Assembly: GCA_030152125.1 (NCBI GenBank)
Contig: JASLIR010000419.1
Coordinates: 1-10,850, forward strand
Direction of reading: 5' to 3'
DNA from: Alkanindiges sp.
GTDB taxonomy: Bacteria > Pseudomonadota > Gammaproteobacteria > Pseudomonadales > Moraxellaceae
Length of the DNA: 10,850 bases
Part shown: piece by piece, positions 1 through 6,192 of the stretch
How positions within the stretch are numbered: position 1 is the first letter of the stretch
Layout: each line of letters starts with the position of its first letter
Made by a program: the position numbers and the translations under genes
Notes under the pieces: model-generated
What the model saw: the letters and a program-made list of their open reading frames with translations, nothing else
The model's database searches: none
Told to the model about the DNA's origin: nothing

Positions 1-785
1 TGGAGCATCTGGTTGCCCGCCTGGCATGGGACTCTACCCTGCACCACCTGCTTGGCAAGGTGCGCATCATCATGACGCCCATGGTGAATATTACCGGCCT
101 GCACCGTGGTACGCGAGCTACCTCGCAGGGGATTGACCTGATGCGTAATGCCCCGGTCAATGCCCGTGGCCTGCATATCTGGCCTTTGGCCGGCCAGCAG
201 CTCACACGCCATATGGCGTGGTTTCGCGGTACGGAGCTGGCCCCGGAAAGCAAGGCACTCATTCAAAGCGTGACTGAGCTGCGTGCACGCGCCTCTTTTG
301 TACTGGTGACTGACTTTCACTCCGGCTTTGGCATGAAAGACCGCCTGTGGTTTCCTTATGCCGCCCACCGGCTGCCCCCACCGCATCTGGCCGAAGCCGT
401 GGCACTGTGTGACATGTTTAACCAGAACTATCCTATGCACGATTTTTACGTGATTGAACCGCAAAGCGTGCAATACACCACGCATGGCGACTTATGGGAC
501 TATATGTATGATATGTCGCGGCAGGACGATGGTGCCGTGCTGCTGCCCTTTACCCTGGAAATGGGCTCCTGGTTATGGCTGCGCAAAAATCCGCGCCAGC
601 TGTTTGACCGCATTGGCATGTTCCATCCGGTACTGCCTCACCGCCTGCGTCGCGTATTACGCCGCCACTGGACGCTGCTGGACTTTTTGCTGCGCGCCAC
701 GGCAGAGTACGAGTACTGGCGCCCAGACCCCTTAGAACGCTTTACATTGCATCAGGTGGGGGTAGAACGCTGGTATCTGTCCTAA
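1..785 (+). CDS. M14-type zinc carboxypeptidase-like protein (partial, 5' end missing)
   Basis: The reading frame is open from base 3 to the TAA at 783-785, so the N-terminus lies outside the window; the GTG at 60 is unlikely to be the true start. The visible part matches the second half of the M14 (carboxypeptidase A) fold. It has a PMVNITG segment with a following Arg-rich stretch and GIDLMRN (129-149), like the N-P-x-G...G-V-D-x-N-R-N core. TDFHSGFG (third zinc-ligand His at 318-320) and FTLEMG (catalytic-type Glu at 558-560) follow. The first zinc motif (HxxE) should lie upstream and cannot be checked. The Asn that normally precedes the substrate-binding Arg is Met here (141-143), so substrate preference probably differs from classical carboxypeptidases. 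The last 70 or so residues are rich in Arg, Trp and Leu. It could be a peptidase or amidase acting on cell-wall or small peptides; the substrate is unknown. It is convergent with the tonB operon. Confidence 0.7.
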   Translation, partial: EHLVARLAWDSTLHHLLGKVRIIMTPMVNITGLHRGTRATSQGIDLMRNAPVNARGLHIWPLAGQQLTRHMAWFRGTELAPESKALIQSVTELRARASFVLVTDFHSGFGMKDRLWFPYAAHRLPPPHLAEAVALCDMFNQNYPMHDFYVIEPQSVQYTTHGDLWDYMYDMSRQDDGAVLLPFTLEMGSWLWLRKNPRQLFDRIGMFHPVLPHRLRRVLRRHWTLLDFLLRATAEYEYWRPDPLERFTLHQVGVERWYLS

Positions 786-814
786 GTAGTGCCCTGGCAA
801 TTTAATTCAGCCAT

Positions 815-846
815 AAAAAAAGCCTCTCTGGAGAGCAAAGAGGCTT
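815..846 (-). terminator. Intrinsic terminator of the tonB-exbB-exbD operon
   Basis: The 8-bp arms AAGCCTCT (820-827) and AGAGGCTT (839-846) form a stem. Read on the minus strand, the stem is followed by a run of seven T (complement of the A-run 815-821). It lies about 40 nt past the exbD stop. On the plus strand there is no T-run after the stem, so it should not stop the convergent peptidase transcript efficiently. Confidence 0.85.
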
Positions 847-860
847 AAAGTGTAGAACCG

Positions 861-874
861 GGAAGCAAGCTTCC
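861..874. repeat. Short palindrome between exbD and its terminator
   Basis: GGAAGC, AA, GCTTCC is a 6-2-6 inverted repeat, able to form a small hairpin 9 nt past the exbD stop codon and just before the terminator stem. It may add 3'-end stability to the mRNA or be chance; no function is shown. Confidence 0.4.
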
Positions 875-883
875 TTATAGTTG

Positions 884-1291
884 TTATTCGGCCTCGCTGA
901 TAAAGGCAAGATCGGTTAAGCCGGCACGGCTGGCACGGGCCATTACCTGTGCTACCGTATCGTACTTGGCGTCTTTATCCGCCCGCAGCTGTAAGGATGG
1001 TTTCTTTGGCTGCTGCGCTGCTGTACCCATACGCACCACCAGTTCCTCCAGCGTCACCGCATCCTGATTCCAGCTGATTTGGCCCTTGTCATCAATATTG
1101 ATGGTCACAATTTCCGGCGGTGTTTGTAATGGCGCTGCGCTGGTTTTAGGCAAGGTTAATGGCACACCGGGATTAACCACTGTTGCTGTCACCAAAAAAA
1201 TAATCATCAGCACCAACATGATGTCGATCAGGGGAATGAGGTTCATCTCATTCATGCCCTGTTCGTTTTCTTCTCCCAGATTAAAGGCCAT
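884..1291 (-). CDS. exbD: ExbD, TonB-system proton channel subunit
   Basis: The 135-residue product matches the usual ExbD/TolR length (about 140). It has a short cytoplasmic N-terminus and one transmembrane helix (about residues 18-37, PLIDIMLVLMIIFLVTA) with the conserved proton-path Asp at residue 23. A periplasmic domain of about 95 residues ends in VAQVMARASRAGLTDLAFISE, typical of the family. In the inner membrane it works with ExbB to couple the proton gradient to TonB. An in-frame start at 1309 exists, but I chose the ATG at 1291. It has GGAGGT (1302-1307) at a suitable distance and begins one nucleotide after the exbB stop, so its ribosome site lies inside the last exbB codons and translational coupling is likely. 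TolR is the main alternative, but the tonB and exbB neighbours favour ExbD. Confidence 0.93.
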   Translation of the reverse strand: MAFNLGEENEQGMNEMNLIPLIDIMLVLMIIFLVTATVVNPGVPLTLPKTSAAPLQTPPEIVTINIDDKGQISWNQDAVTLEELVVRMGTAAQQPKKPSLQLRADKDAKYDTVAQVMARASRAGLTDLAFISEAE

Positions 1292-1292
1292 C

Positions 1293-1922
1293 TTATACCT
1301 GACCTCCAACCAAACGGTTTGTCGTGGTTGTCTCTTTCGTTAAGCTGGCAGAACTGGTCACCGCATTTGGCAACAGGTTTTCAATCAGCACACTATGGGC
1401 TTTATCATGCAGGTCATGCGTTAAAATACGGTTCTGACGCACGCAAATGTTGTAAAACAGTACCGCCGGAATAGCGACAGCCAAACCAAAGCCAGTCATA
1501 ATCAGTGCCTCACCTACGGGTGCAGCAACTTGTGCCAAACCAGCCTGGCCACTGCTACCAATGGCAACCAGCGCATGGAAAATACCCCATACCGTACCAA
1601 ACAACCCTACAAAAGGTGCAATGGAAGCAATAGTACCCAGTACGGATACACCACGTTCCAGCTCTACACGGGTACGGGCCATTTGTTGCAGCAGTGCCTG
1701 TTCAGCCACTGTTTTACGCTGGTCGGCAGATAATCCGGCAAAACGGCTTTTCAGCTGCTCAACCGAAGCACTTAAGGCATTAAATGCAGTTGCTTTTGCC
1801 TGACGTGTTGACAGAACACGTAAAACAAACACGATCCATGTCGTTAATGAAAGTAGTAAAAGTATAAAGTACAACCCTTTACTGATGGCATCGGCATGTT
1901 GCCAATAGACTGCAAAGTTCAT
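1293..1922 (-). CDS. exbB: ExbB, TonB-system proton channel subunit
   Basis: The 209-residue MotA/TolQ/ExbB-family protein has three membrane segments: about residues 13-35, 92-120 and 133-158. A cytoplasmic loop lies between the first two. Conserved channel residues fall at family spacing: Thr110 in GLFGTVWG, Glu138 in APVGEALI and Thr143, corresponding to T148, E176 and T181 of E. coli ExbB. It lacks the N-terminal periplasmic extension of longer ExbB proteins. AGGAGT at 1931-1936 lies 8 nt before the ATG and overlaps the tonB stop codon, and the intergenic gap is only 12 nt. ExbB forms the pentameric scaffold that holds ExbD and drives TonB. TolQ is the alternative, but the tonB neighbour decides it. 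Confidence 0.95.
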   Translation of the reverse strand: MNFAVYWQHADAISKGLYFILLLLSLTTWIVFVLRVLSTRQAKATAFNALSASVEQLKSRFAGLSADQRKTVAEQALLQQMARTRVELERGVSVLGTIASIAPFVGLFGTVWGIFHALVAIGSSGQAGLAQVAAPVGEALIMTGFGLAVAIPAVLFYNICVRQNRILTHDLHDKAHSVLIENLLPNAVTSSASLTKETTTTNRLVGGQV

Positions 1923-1934
1923 GGAACATGACTC

Positions 1935-2651
1935 CTATTCATTGACTAAATCTAAGGTAAATTCCTGGAACTGGTAGGTTGGAATAGCAACCCCATTTTC
2001 CTTATAAGGACTAAATATTGCCTTTTGCCACGCTCTTTGCAGGCGCGCATCCAGTGCTGGTAAACCTGTGGACTGGATAACCTGTACATTGTCCACTTTG
2101 CCGTCCGCACCCACGTTTAAGCGTAACTTGATACTACGTGCCTTTTGTTTCAGGTCATCGTTATCAAATTCAAATTTGGGCTGACGGATATAGCTTACCT
2201 GCTGGCTTGAAACCAGCTTTGGCTGTACCGGCTCTGGCTTGGGTGCCGGTTTTGGCGCAGGCGGCGGCGGTGGCGGCTCTGGTGTTAAATCCACTTTTGG
2301 TGGTGGCTCAGGCTGCTCAGCAACAACAACCTGCGGATGGCTGGAAACCGCTGCGGTGGCAATAATTGGTTTTGGCTTGGGCTTTGGTTTAGGCACAGGC
2401 TGCACCACCTTCACCTCTTTGGGCTTAGGCTCAGGCTTGGGTTTTGGCGGCGGAGGTGGTGGAGGCGGAGGTGGTGCTAACTGCACAAACTTCACTTCAA
2501 TGGGTTTTGGTGGCTCAATACGCTGCAGCTTGATTGGCTTCATGGTGGCCAATAGCGCTAAAACCGCTGCATGTGCTGCCACAACCACCACTACCGTCAC
2601 CAGTGCACGCTGGTTATTGGTTATTGGGTGTACAGTAGTCATTGCAGTCAT
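1935..2651 (-). CDS. tonB: TonB, periplasm-spanning energy transducer
   Basis: The 238-residue protein has a short cytoplasmic tail and a signal anchor at about residues 16-37. His27 lies in the helix, where TonB proteins keep a functional His. A Pro/Lys/Glu-rich spacer (about 38-150) contains ten prolines in a row (2445-2474), KPKPEPKPK and KPKPKPKP blocks, and a second run of six prolines (2259-2276). The C-terminal TonB domain (about 160-238) carries GKVDNVQVIQSTGLPALD, the Trp-containing helix AWQKAIFSPY and a final beta strand QFQEFTLDL. It spans the periplasm and energises outer-membrane receptors for siderophores and cobalamin. A GTG start at 2666 is possible, but the ATG at 2651 has GAGAG 8 nt upstream; an ATG at 2642 is also possible. 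It is first gene of the tonB-exbB-exbD operon. Confidence 0.93.
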   Translation of the reverse strand: MTAMTTVHPITNNQRALVTVVVVVAAHAAVLALLATMKPIKLQRIEPPKPIEVKFVQLAPPPPPPPPPPKPKPEPKPKEVKVVQPVPKPKPKPKPIIATAAVSSHPQVVVAEQPEPPPKVDLTPEPPPPPPAPKPAPKPEPVQPKLVSSQQVSYIRQPKFEFDNDDLKQKARSIKLRLNVGADGKVDNVQVIQSTGLPALDARLQRAWQKAIFSPYKENGVAIPTYQFQEFTLDLVNE

Positions 2652-2711
2652 GGAAAAAACTCTCACCCATTGGTAATGCGGGGAAACGCAAACAGCTTAA
2701 ATGACGCGCAA

Positions 2712-2740
2712 TATAATTCCATTATACTGCTGTCAGTATA
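2712..2740 (-). promoter_or_regulatory. Candidate proximal tonB promoter with overlapping palindromes
   Basis: A perfect TATAAT -10 hexamer on the minus strand (2726-2721) lies about 70 nt upstream of the tonB ATG. The best -35 at 16-17 bp spacing (CTGTTG/GCTGTT) is poor. Two inverted repeats share this hexamer: TATAAT-TCC-ATTATA (2712-2726), and TATACTG-CTGT-CAGTATA (2723-2740) with perfect 7-bp arms. Such symmetry over a -10 suggests a repressor operator, but the regulator cannot be named. Confidence 0.45.
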
Positions 2741-2807
2741 TTCAACAGCAGCAAGCAATCCCGGCTTGTTGATCCGCCTTTTAAGGTAATCTTAAATCAT
2801 AGCGTGA

Positions 2808-2837
2808 ATAATAAATGAGAAGTGTTTTCATTTGCAA
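2808..2837 (-). promoter_or_regulatory. Candidate distal tonB promoter with Fur-box-like operator
   Basis: On the minus strand, TTGCAA (2837-2832) and TATTAT (2813-2808) form -35/-10 hexamers with an 18-bp spacer. The spacer holds TGAGAAGTGTTTTCA (2816-2830), which matches the 7-1-7 Fur consensus TGATAATnATTATCA at 10 of 14 defined positions. The symmetry extends to 9-bp arms around a 3-bp centre (2813-2833) with one mismatch. A Fur site between -35 and -10 is a classic repression position, and TonB operons are commonly iron-regulated. The implied leader is about 150 nt. Confidence 0.5.
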
Positions 2838-2904
2838 CAACAATTATGATTTTTTTAACCATTCAGTCATAGCAATAATTACTATAAGTCCCTAATTTGT
2901 TGTT

Positions 2905-2935
2905 TGAACAATAAAAAGTCGGTGAGCTGCATAAT
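2905..2935 (+). promoter_or_regulatory. Weak candidate promoter for the acyltransferase gene
   Basis: TTGAAC (2905-2910) and CATAAT (2930-2935) resemble -35 and -10 hexamers, but the spacer is 19 bp. This would give a leader of about 70 nt to the ATG at 3015. No better plus-strand promoter is obvious in the region. Confidence 0.25.
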
Positions 2936-3014
2936 CAGTCATTTTTGCCAATGACAACCCAAAGCAGTGTTTCCTAAGCTTGACTAAATATGAAGTGTAG
3001 GTGCTTAAAACAAC

Positions 3015-3632
3015 ATGCAAACAGCCAATATACCGCACATGCCTCCGCTCGTTCCTAAACGGGGCAACGCTTTCTCTCATCAGCTATGGCAAAAAATTAT
3101 GCTTAGCCATGGCTGGACAATTGCTGGTGAAGTGCCGGATGTTCCCAAAGCCATGGTGATTGCAGCACCACACACCTCCAATATGGATGGCTGGTATTGT
3201 TTTATGGCCATTATGAGCCTAGGCATTAATATTACTGTGATGGCCAAGGACGACCTGTTCAGGCCACCTTTTAAGGGAATTTTGAAGTGGTTAAATGTCA
3301 TTCCGGTCAAGCGCAGCTCACCGGAGGGTTTTATTGATCAGGTGGTAAGTGAATACCAGCAGCGCGATCAAATCTGGATGGCCATGTCACCCGAAGGCAC
3401 GCGCAACAGTGCACCCAAATGGAAAAGCGGCTTTTACCGTATTGCTGTTGCTGCGCATATTCCCCTGGTGATTGTGACCATTGACTATGCCAAACAGCAA
3501 ATTAACCTTAAAGGCTTGTTCTATCCCACCGGCAATTATGAGCAGGATTTACCTGCCATTCTGGAATACTACCGTGGTATTCAGCCTTATAACCCGGAGC
3601 AGCTGTCGATCCCCTTAAAGCAACTCAAATAA
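3015..3632 (+). CDS. PlsC-like 1-acyl-glycerol-phosphate / lysophospholipid acyltransferase
   Basis: The 205-residue protein carries the two diagnostic motifs of the glycerolipid acyltransferase (PlsC/LPLAT) family. HTSNMD (residues 53-58) is the HX4D catalytic motif, and SPEGTR (125-130) is the acyl-acceptor binding PEGTR motif. The spacing of about 70 residues is normal. It belongs to the short, soluble-looking branch without a clear N-terminal membrane helix, and it probably acts at the cytoplasmic face of the inner membrane. Acceptor and acyl donor cannot be read from the sequence. The ATG at 3015 has only a weak AGGTG upstream, and an ATG at 3039 is possible; both keep the motifs. The next gene is a patatin-like phospholipase 107 nt downstream. 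Deacylation and reacylation functions are therefore side by side, though I have no evidence that they share a substrate. Confidence 0.85.
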   Translation: MQTANIPHMPPLVPKRGNAFSHQLWQKIMLSHGWTIAGEVPDVPKAMVIAAPHTSNMDGWYCFMAIMSLGINITVMAKDDLFRPPFKGILKWLNVIPVKRSSPEGFIDQVVSEYQQRDQIWMAMSPEGTRNSAPKWKSGFYRIAVAAHIPLVIVTIDYAKQQINLKGLFYPTGNYEQDLPAILEYYRGIQPYNPEQLSIPLKQLK

Positions 3633-3660
3633 GCCCTACAAAAAGCGGCTTTGTGTTTAG
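3631..3660 (+). terminator. Weak hairpin after the acyltransferase gene
   Basis: AAGCC (3631-3635, overlapping the stop codon) can pair with GGCTT (3647-3651) and is followed by a T-rich TTGTGTTT stretch. The 5-bp stem with an 11-nt loop is weak, so this may be only an attenuating or inactive terminator. Confidence 0.25.
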
Positions 3661-3678
3661 GCCGGACTGACTTATCAT
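3651..3678 (+). promoter_or_regulatory. Weak candidate promoter for the patatin-like gene
   Basis: TTGTGT (3651-3656) and TATCAT (3673-3678) are spaced by 16 bp, about 60 nt ahead of the ATG at 3740. Each hexamer matches the sigma-70 consensus at only four of six positions. Confidence 0.25.
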
Positions 3679-3739
3679 ATAGGGCGTTTTTTGAACGCCG
3701 CTTCTTTATTTCTGATAGTTTAAGTCTGATAGCCTGCTT

Positions 3740-4672
3740 ATGTCCTTTGTATCTAGTGTTAAATACTCATCTTTGGTTGTGGCAGCAGCGTTTGCGCTGG
3801 CTGGCTGCGATGGCTTTACCAAACAGGGAACAAACCCCACGCCCGTGGTACAAACCCGCGCACCAGTGATTGCGCTGGCGCTGGGTGGTGGTGGTGCAAA
3901 GGGCTTTGCACATATTGGCGTCATTAAAGTACTGGAATCACACGGCATTAAAGCCAAAATTGTGACAGGCACCAGTGCTGGCAGCTTTGTAGGCAGTGTA
4001 TATGCCAGTGGCAAAACCCCTTTCCAGCTACAGGAAATGGCGCTTAAGCTGGAAGAATCCGACATTCGCGACCTGACCTTAAGCACCCAGGGCTTTATTA
4101 CCGGCCAGAAGTTGCAGGACTACGTGAATACCCAGACCGGCAATAAGCCTATTCAGCAATTCCCGATCCGTTTTGCTGCCGTAGCCACCCAGTTGGATAA
4201 TGGCCAGAAGGTTGCCTTTAACCGTGGTAACGCCGGACAGGCCGTGCGCGCGTCCTGTAGCATTCCCAATGTGTTTGTACCCGCTACCATTGCTGGCAAG
4301 CGCTATGTGGATGGCGGCCTGGTAAGCCCTATTCCTGTTAGCACCGCACGCGATATGGGTGCCGATATTGTTATTGCGGTAGATATTTCTGCCCGTCCGG
4401 ATGGCAGCAAAGCCACCGGCCTGATGGGCTTGCTGGACCAGACCATTAACATTATGGGACAGCAAAGCATTAATCAGGAGTTAAAAGGTGCCGACGTGGT
4501 GATTAAGCCTAATGTAGGCAGCCTTGGCGTGATGGATCTGGAAGCCCGCCACAAAACCATTCTGGAAGGTGAGCGTGCCGCGCAGGCACAGCTTGCCAGC
4601 ATTCAGTTAGCCATCAAAAACTTTAAGGCATCCGCCAGAGCACAACAGACGGCACCGACGCCAAAACTTTAA
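3740..4672 (+). CDS. Patatin-like phospholipase lipoprotein (RssA/NTE type)
   Basis: The 310-residue protein begins with a lipoprotein signal peptide: hydrophobic residues 11-21 and lipobox LAGC with Cys23. The patatin domain follows. The oxyanion loop is GGGGAKG (49-55), the nucleophile elbow is GTSAG with Ser79, and the catalytic Asp191 is in DGG (191-193). The Ser-Asp dyad is complete, so it should be an active acyl hydrolase (phospholipase A or lysophospholipase). Size and motif layout resemble E. coli RssA, but RssA is not the same as this exported form. The residue after Cys23 is Asp. In the enterobacterial Lol rule, Asp at +2 keeps lipoproteins in the inner membrane, so it may be anchored to the periplasmic face of that membrane. 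The ATG is the only reasonable start because an in-frame TAG lies at 3716-3718. No good Shine-Dalgarno is visible. Confidence 0.88.
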   Translation: MSFVSSVKYSSLVVAAAFALAGCDGFTKQGTNPTPVVQTRAPVIALALGGGGAKGFAHIGVIKVLESHGIKAKIVTGTSAGSFVGSVYASGKTPFQLQEMALKLEESDIRDLTLSTQGFITGQKLQDYVNTQTGNKPIQQFPIRFAAVATQLDNGQKVAFNRGNAGQAVRASCSIPNVFVPATIAGKRYVDGGLVSPIPVSTARDMGADIVIAVDISARPDGSKATGLMGLLDQTINIMGQQSINQELKGADVVIKPNVGSLGVMDLEARHKTILEGERAAQAQLASIQLAIKNFKASARAQQTAPTPKL

Positions 4673-4793
4673 GGCTGCTATTCATAACAACTTAATCTAT
4701 TGTTAGAAAAATTGTATTTTATGGCACACAGGGAAGTGTTGCCTGTATGATCAGATTAATTAAAGAATAAATAAACTGATGTGGAGTATTGTG

Positions 4794-5246
4794 ATGGATT
4801 TTTACCTCGAAGCCTGGCAATGGATCGTTTTGGGGTTGTTTTTAGCGGGACTGGAAATCTTTCTGGCCTCGTTTACCATTCTCTGGTTTGGCATCGCTGC
4901 CATCATCGTAGGCATTATTGCCTTTATATTTCCCCAATTAAGCATTGAAGCCGAACTGTTAATCTGGCTTTTTAGCTCCATTGCGCTCGCCATCTTATGG
5001 TTTAAAGTGATTATGCCTAACTCGGTGAACAAGACCATGTCCGGTTTGCCACGCGAGGCTATTTTAGGCCAAATCGGCATGGTGACTGTAGCCCCTACCA
5101 TTGACCGTGTGGGAGTCATACGTTTTCCCATGCCCATTTTAGGTTCTGATGAATGGCGGGTACGTTCAACCGATGTATTGGCAGTTGGCGACCGTGTGGC
5201 CGTGACTGAAATTATGGGTAATGAACTTGTGGTAAACAAGATTTAA
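4794..5246 (+). CDS. NfeD-family membrane protein (YbbJ-like)
   Basis: The 150-residue short-form NfeD protein has membrane segments at about residues 9-29, 31-48 and 53-73. A soluble C-terminal OB-fold domain (about 92-149) carries the family pattern G-x-x-G...G...W-R-V-R-S...G-D-R-V-A-V...L-V-V. The ATG at 4794 is preceded by GGAG (4782-4785). The longer frame from 4779 begins before this ribosome site and was rejected. It is followed after 40 nt by an SPFH gene, the same pairing as E. coli ybbJ-qmcA. NfeD proteins are established partners of SPFH/stomatin proteins in membrane quality control and microdomain organisation, but the exact role here is not known. No strong promoter is visible in the 121 bp upstream. 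Confidence 0.9.
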   Translation: MDFYLEAWQWIVLGLFLAGLEIFLASFTILWFGIAAIIVGIIAFIFPQLSIEAELLIWLFSSIALAILWFKVIMPNSVNKTMSGLPREAILGQIGMVTVAPTIDRVGVIRFPMPILGSDEWRVRSTDVLAVGDRVAVTEIMGNELVVNKI

Positions 5247-5286
5247 GCCGTCTTAATATTTTTTAGAATAATCAATGGAGTACAAC

Positions 5287-6126
5287 ATGTTTTATGTATT
5301 GCTTGCCGCTATTGTATTTATTGCGTTTGTATTTTTCAAAGGTGTACGGGTTGTTCCACAAGGCTATAAATGGATTGTGCAGCGCTTTGGTAAATACCAT
5401 CAGACCCTGCAACCGGGTTTACGGGTGATCATTCCTTTTGTGGATGATGTGGCTTATAAAATAACCACCAAGGACATTGTGCTGGATATTCCTTCACAGG
5501 AAGTAATCACCAAAGATAATGCGGTGATGATTGTGAATGCCGTTGCGTATATCAACCTGATTACCCCGGAAAAAGCCGTGTATGGTATTGAAAACTATAC
5601 CTGGGCCATTCAAAACATGGTTCAAACCACCTTGCGCTCGATTGTGGGTGAAATGGACCTGGATGATGCACTGTCTTCACGTGACCATATTAAAGCCAAA
5701 TTAAAGGCCGCTATTTCTGATGATATCTCCGACTGGGGCATTATGCTGAAGAACGTTGAGATTCAGGACATCCAGCCTTCTGCCACCATGCAGCAAGCCA
5801 TGGAAGCACAAGCGGCTGCGGAACGTCAGCGCCGTGCTACCGTAACCCGTGCCGATGGTGAAAAACAGGCAGCTATTCTGGAAGCGGAAGGCCGTCTGGA
5901 AGCCTCACGCCGTGATGCAGAAGCACAGGTAGTATTGGCACGTGCCAGTCAGGAATCCATTGCACTGGTTACTTCTGCCATTGGTGAAAAAGAACTACCT
6001 GTCAGTTATTTGCTGGGTGAACAGTATGTGAAATCCCTACAGGAAATGGCCAAGTCACCTAATGGCAAAACCATTGTATTGCCAGCGGATATTCTAAATA
6101 CCATTCGCGGCTTAATGGGTAAGTAA
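5287..6126 (+). CDS. SPFH/band-7 (stomatin/prohibitin-type) membrane protein, QmcA-like
   Basis: The 279-residue protein has a single N-terminal membrane anchor (about residues 2-18). The SPFH/band-7 domain (about 20-175) begins VVPQGYKWIVQRFGKY and includes LDIPSQEVITKDNAVMIVNAVAYI and the conserved GEMDLDDALSSRD segment. An Ala/Glu/Arg-rich coiled coil (about 168-225), typical for oligomerisation into rings, comes next. The C-terminus holds LPADILNTIRGL. It is a little shorter than E. coli QmcA. The ATG at 5287 follows GGAG (5277-5280) by 6 nt; the in-frame ATG at 5275 overlaps that ribosome site and was rejected. It is co-oriented with nfeD, with no terminator between, so a two-gene operon ending at the 6151-6178 terminator is likely. 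Function is inferred as membrane scaffolding or protease regulation. Confidence 0.9.
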   Translation: MFYVLLAAIVFIAFVFFKGVRVVPQGYKWIVQRFGKYHQTLQPGLRVIIPFVDDVAYKITTKDIVLDIPSQEVITKDNAVMIVNAVAYINLITPEKAVYGIENYTWAIQNMVQTTLRSIVGEMDLDDALSSRDHIKAKLKAAISDDISDWGIMLKNVEIQDIQPSATMQQAMEAQAAAERQRRATVTRADGEKQAAILEAEGRLEASRRDAEAQVVLARASQESIALVTSAIGEKELPVSYLLGEQYVKSLQEMAKSPNGKTIVLPADILNTIRGLMGK

Positions 6127-6150
6127 TAAGCATTGATTAGCACAAACACA

Positions 6151-6178
6151 AAGCCCGGCAAATGCCGGGCTTTGTTTT
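6151..6178. terminator. Bidirectional intrinsic terminator between the SPFH gene and eutC
   Basis: AAGCCCGGC (6151-6159), loop AAAT, GCCGGGCTT (6164-6172) is a perfect 9-bp GC-rich stem. The plus strand continues TTTGTTTTG, and the minus strand continues as a T-rich TTGTGTTTGTG. It sits between two convergent stop codons and should serve both operons. Confidence 0.92.
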
Positions 6179-6192
6179 GCATAAATTGAATA

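Larger units (their letters stand above)
2652..3014. other. Divergent intergenic region, tonB / acyltransferase
   Basis: These 363 bp are AT-rich and hold no convincing gene. They contain candidate promoters in both directions and several short inverted repeats: 2712-2726, 2723-2740, 2813-2833 and 2900-2911. The repeats at 2712-2740 and 2813-2833 are listed separately. A minus-strand frame running through 2892-3080 overlaps the acyltransferase start and has no family features, so it is not called. Confidence 0.7.

Noticed and set aside
2239..2676. Glycine-rich plus-strand open frame
   Set aside because: It is the antisense of the proline-rich TonB spacer. Gly runs are the complement of Pro codons, and no family or ribosome site supports it.
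2723..2740. LexA box (CTG...CAG)
   Set aside because: The CTG-N4-CAG spacing does not fit the CTG-N10-CAG LexA site, and the genes are not DNA-damage genes.
2892..3080. 62-codon minus-strand frame in the tonB-acyltransferase gap
   Set aside because: It overlaps the acyltransferase start and has no recognisable features or convincing ribosome site.
5275..5286. ATG at 5275 as SPFH start (likewise 4779 for nfeD)
   Set aside because: In both genes the upstream ATG overlaps or precedes the GGAG ribosome site that correctly serves the internal ATG.
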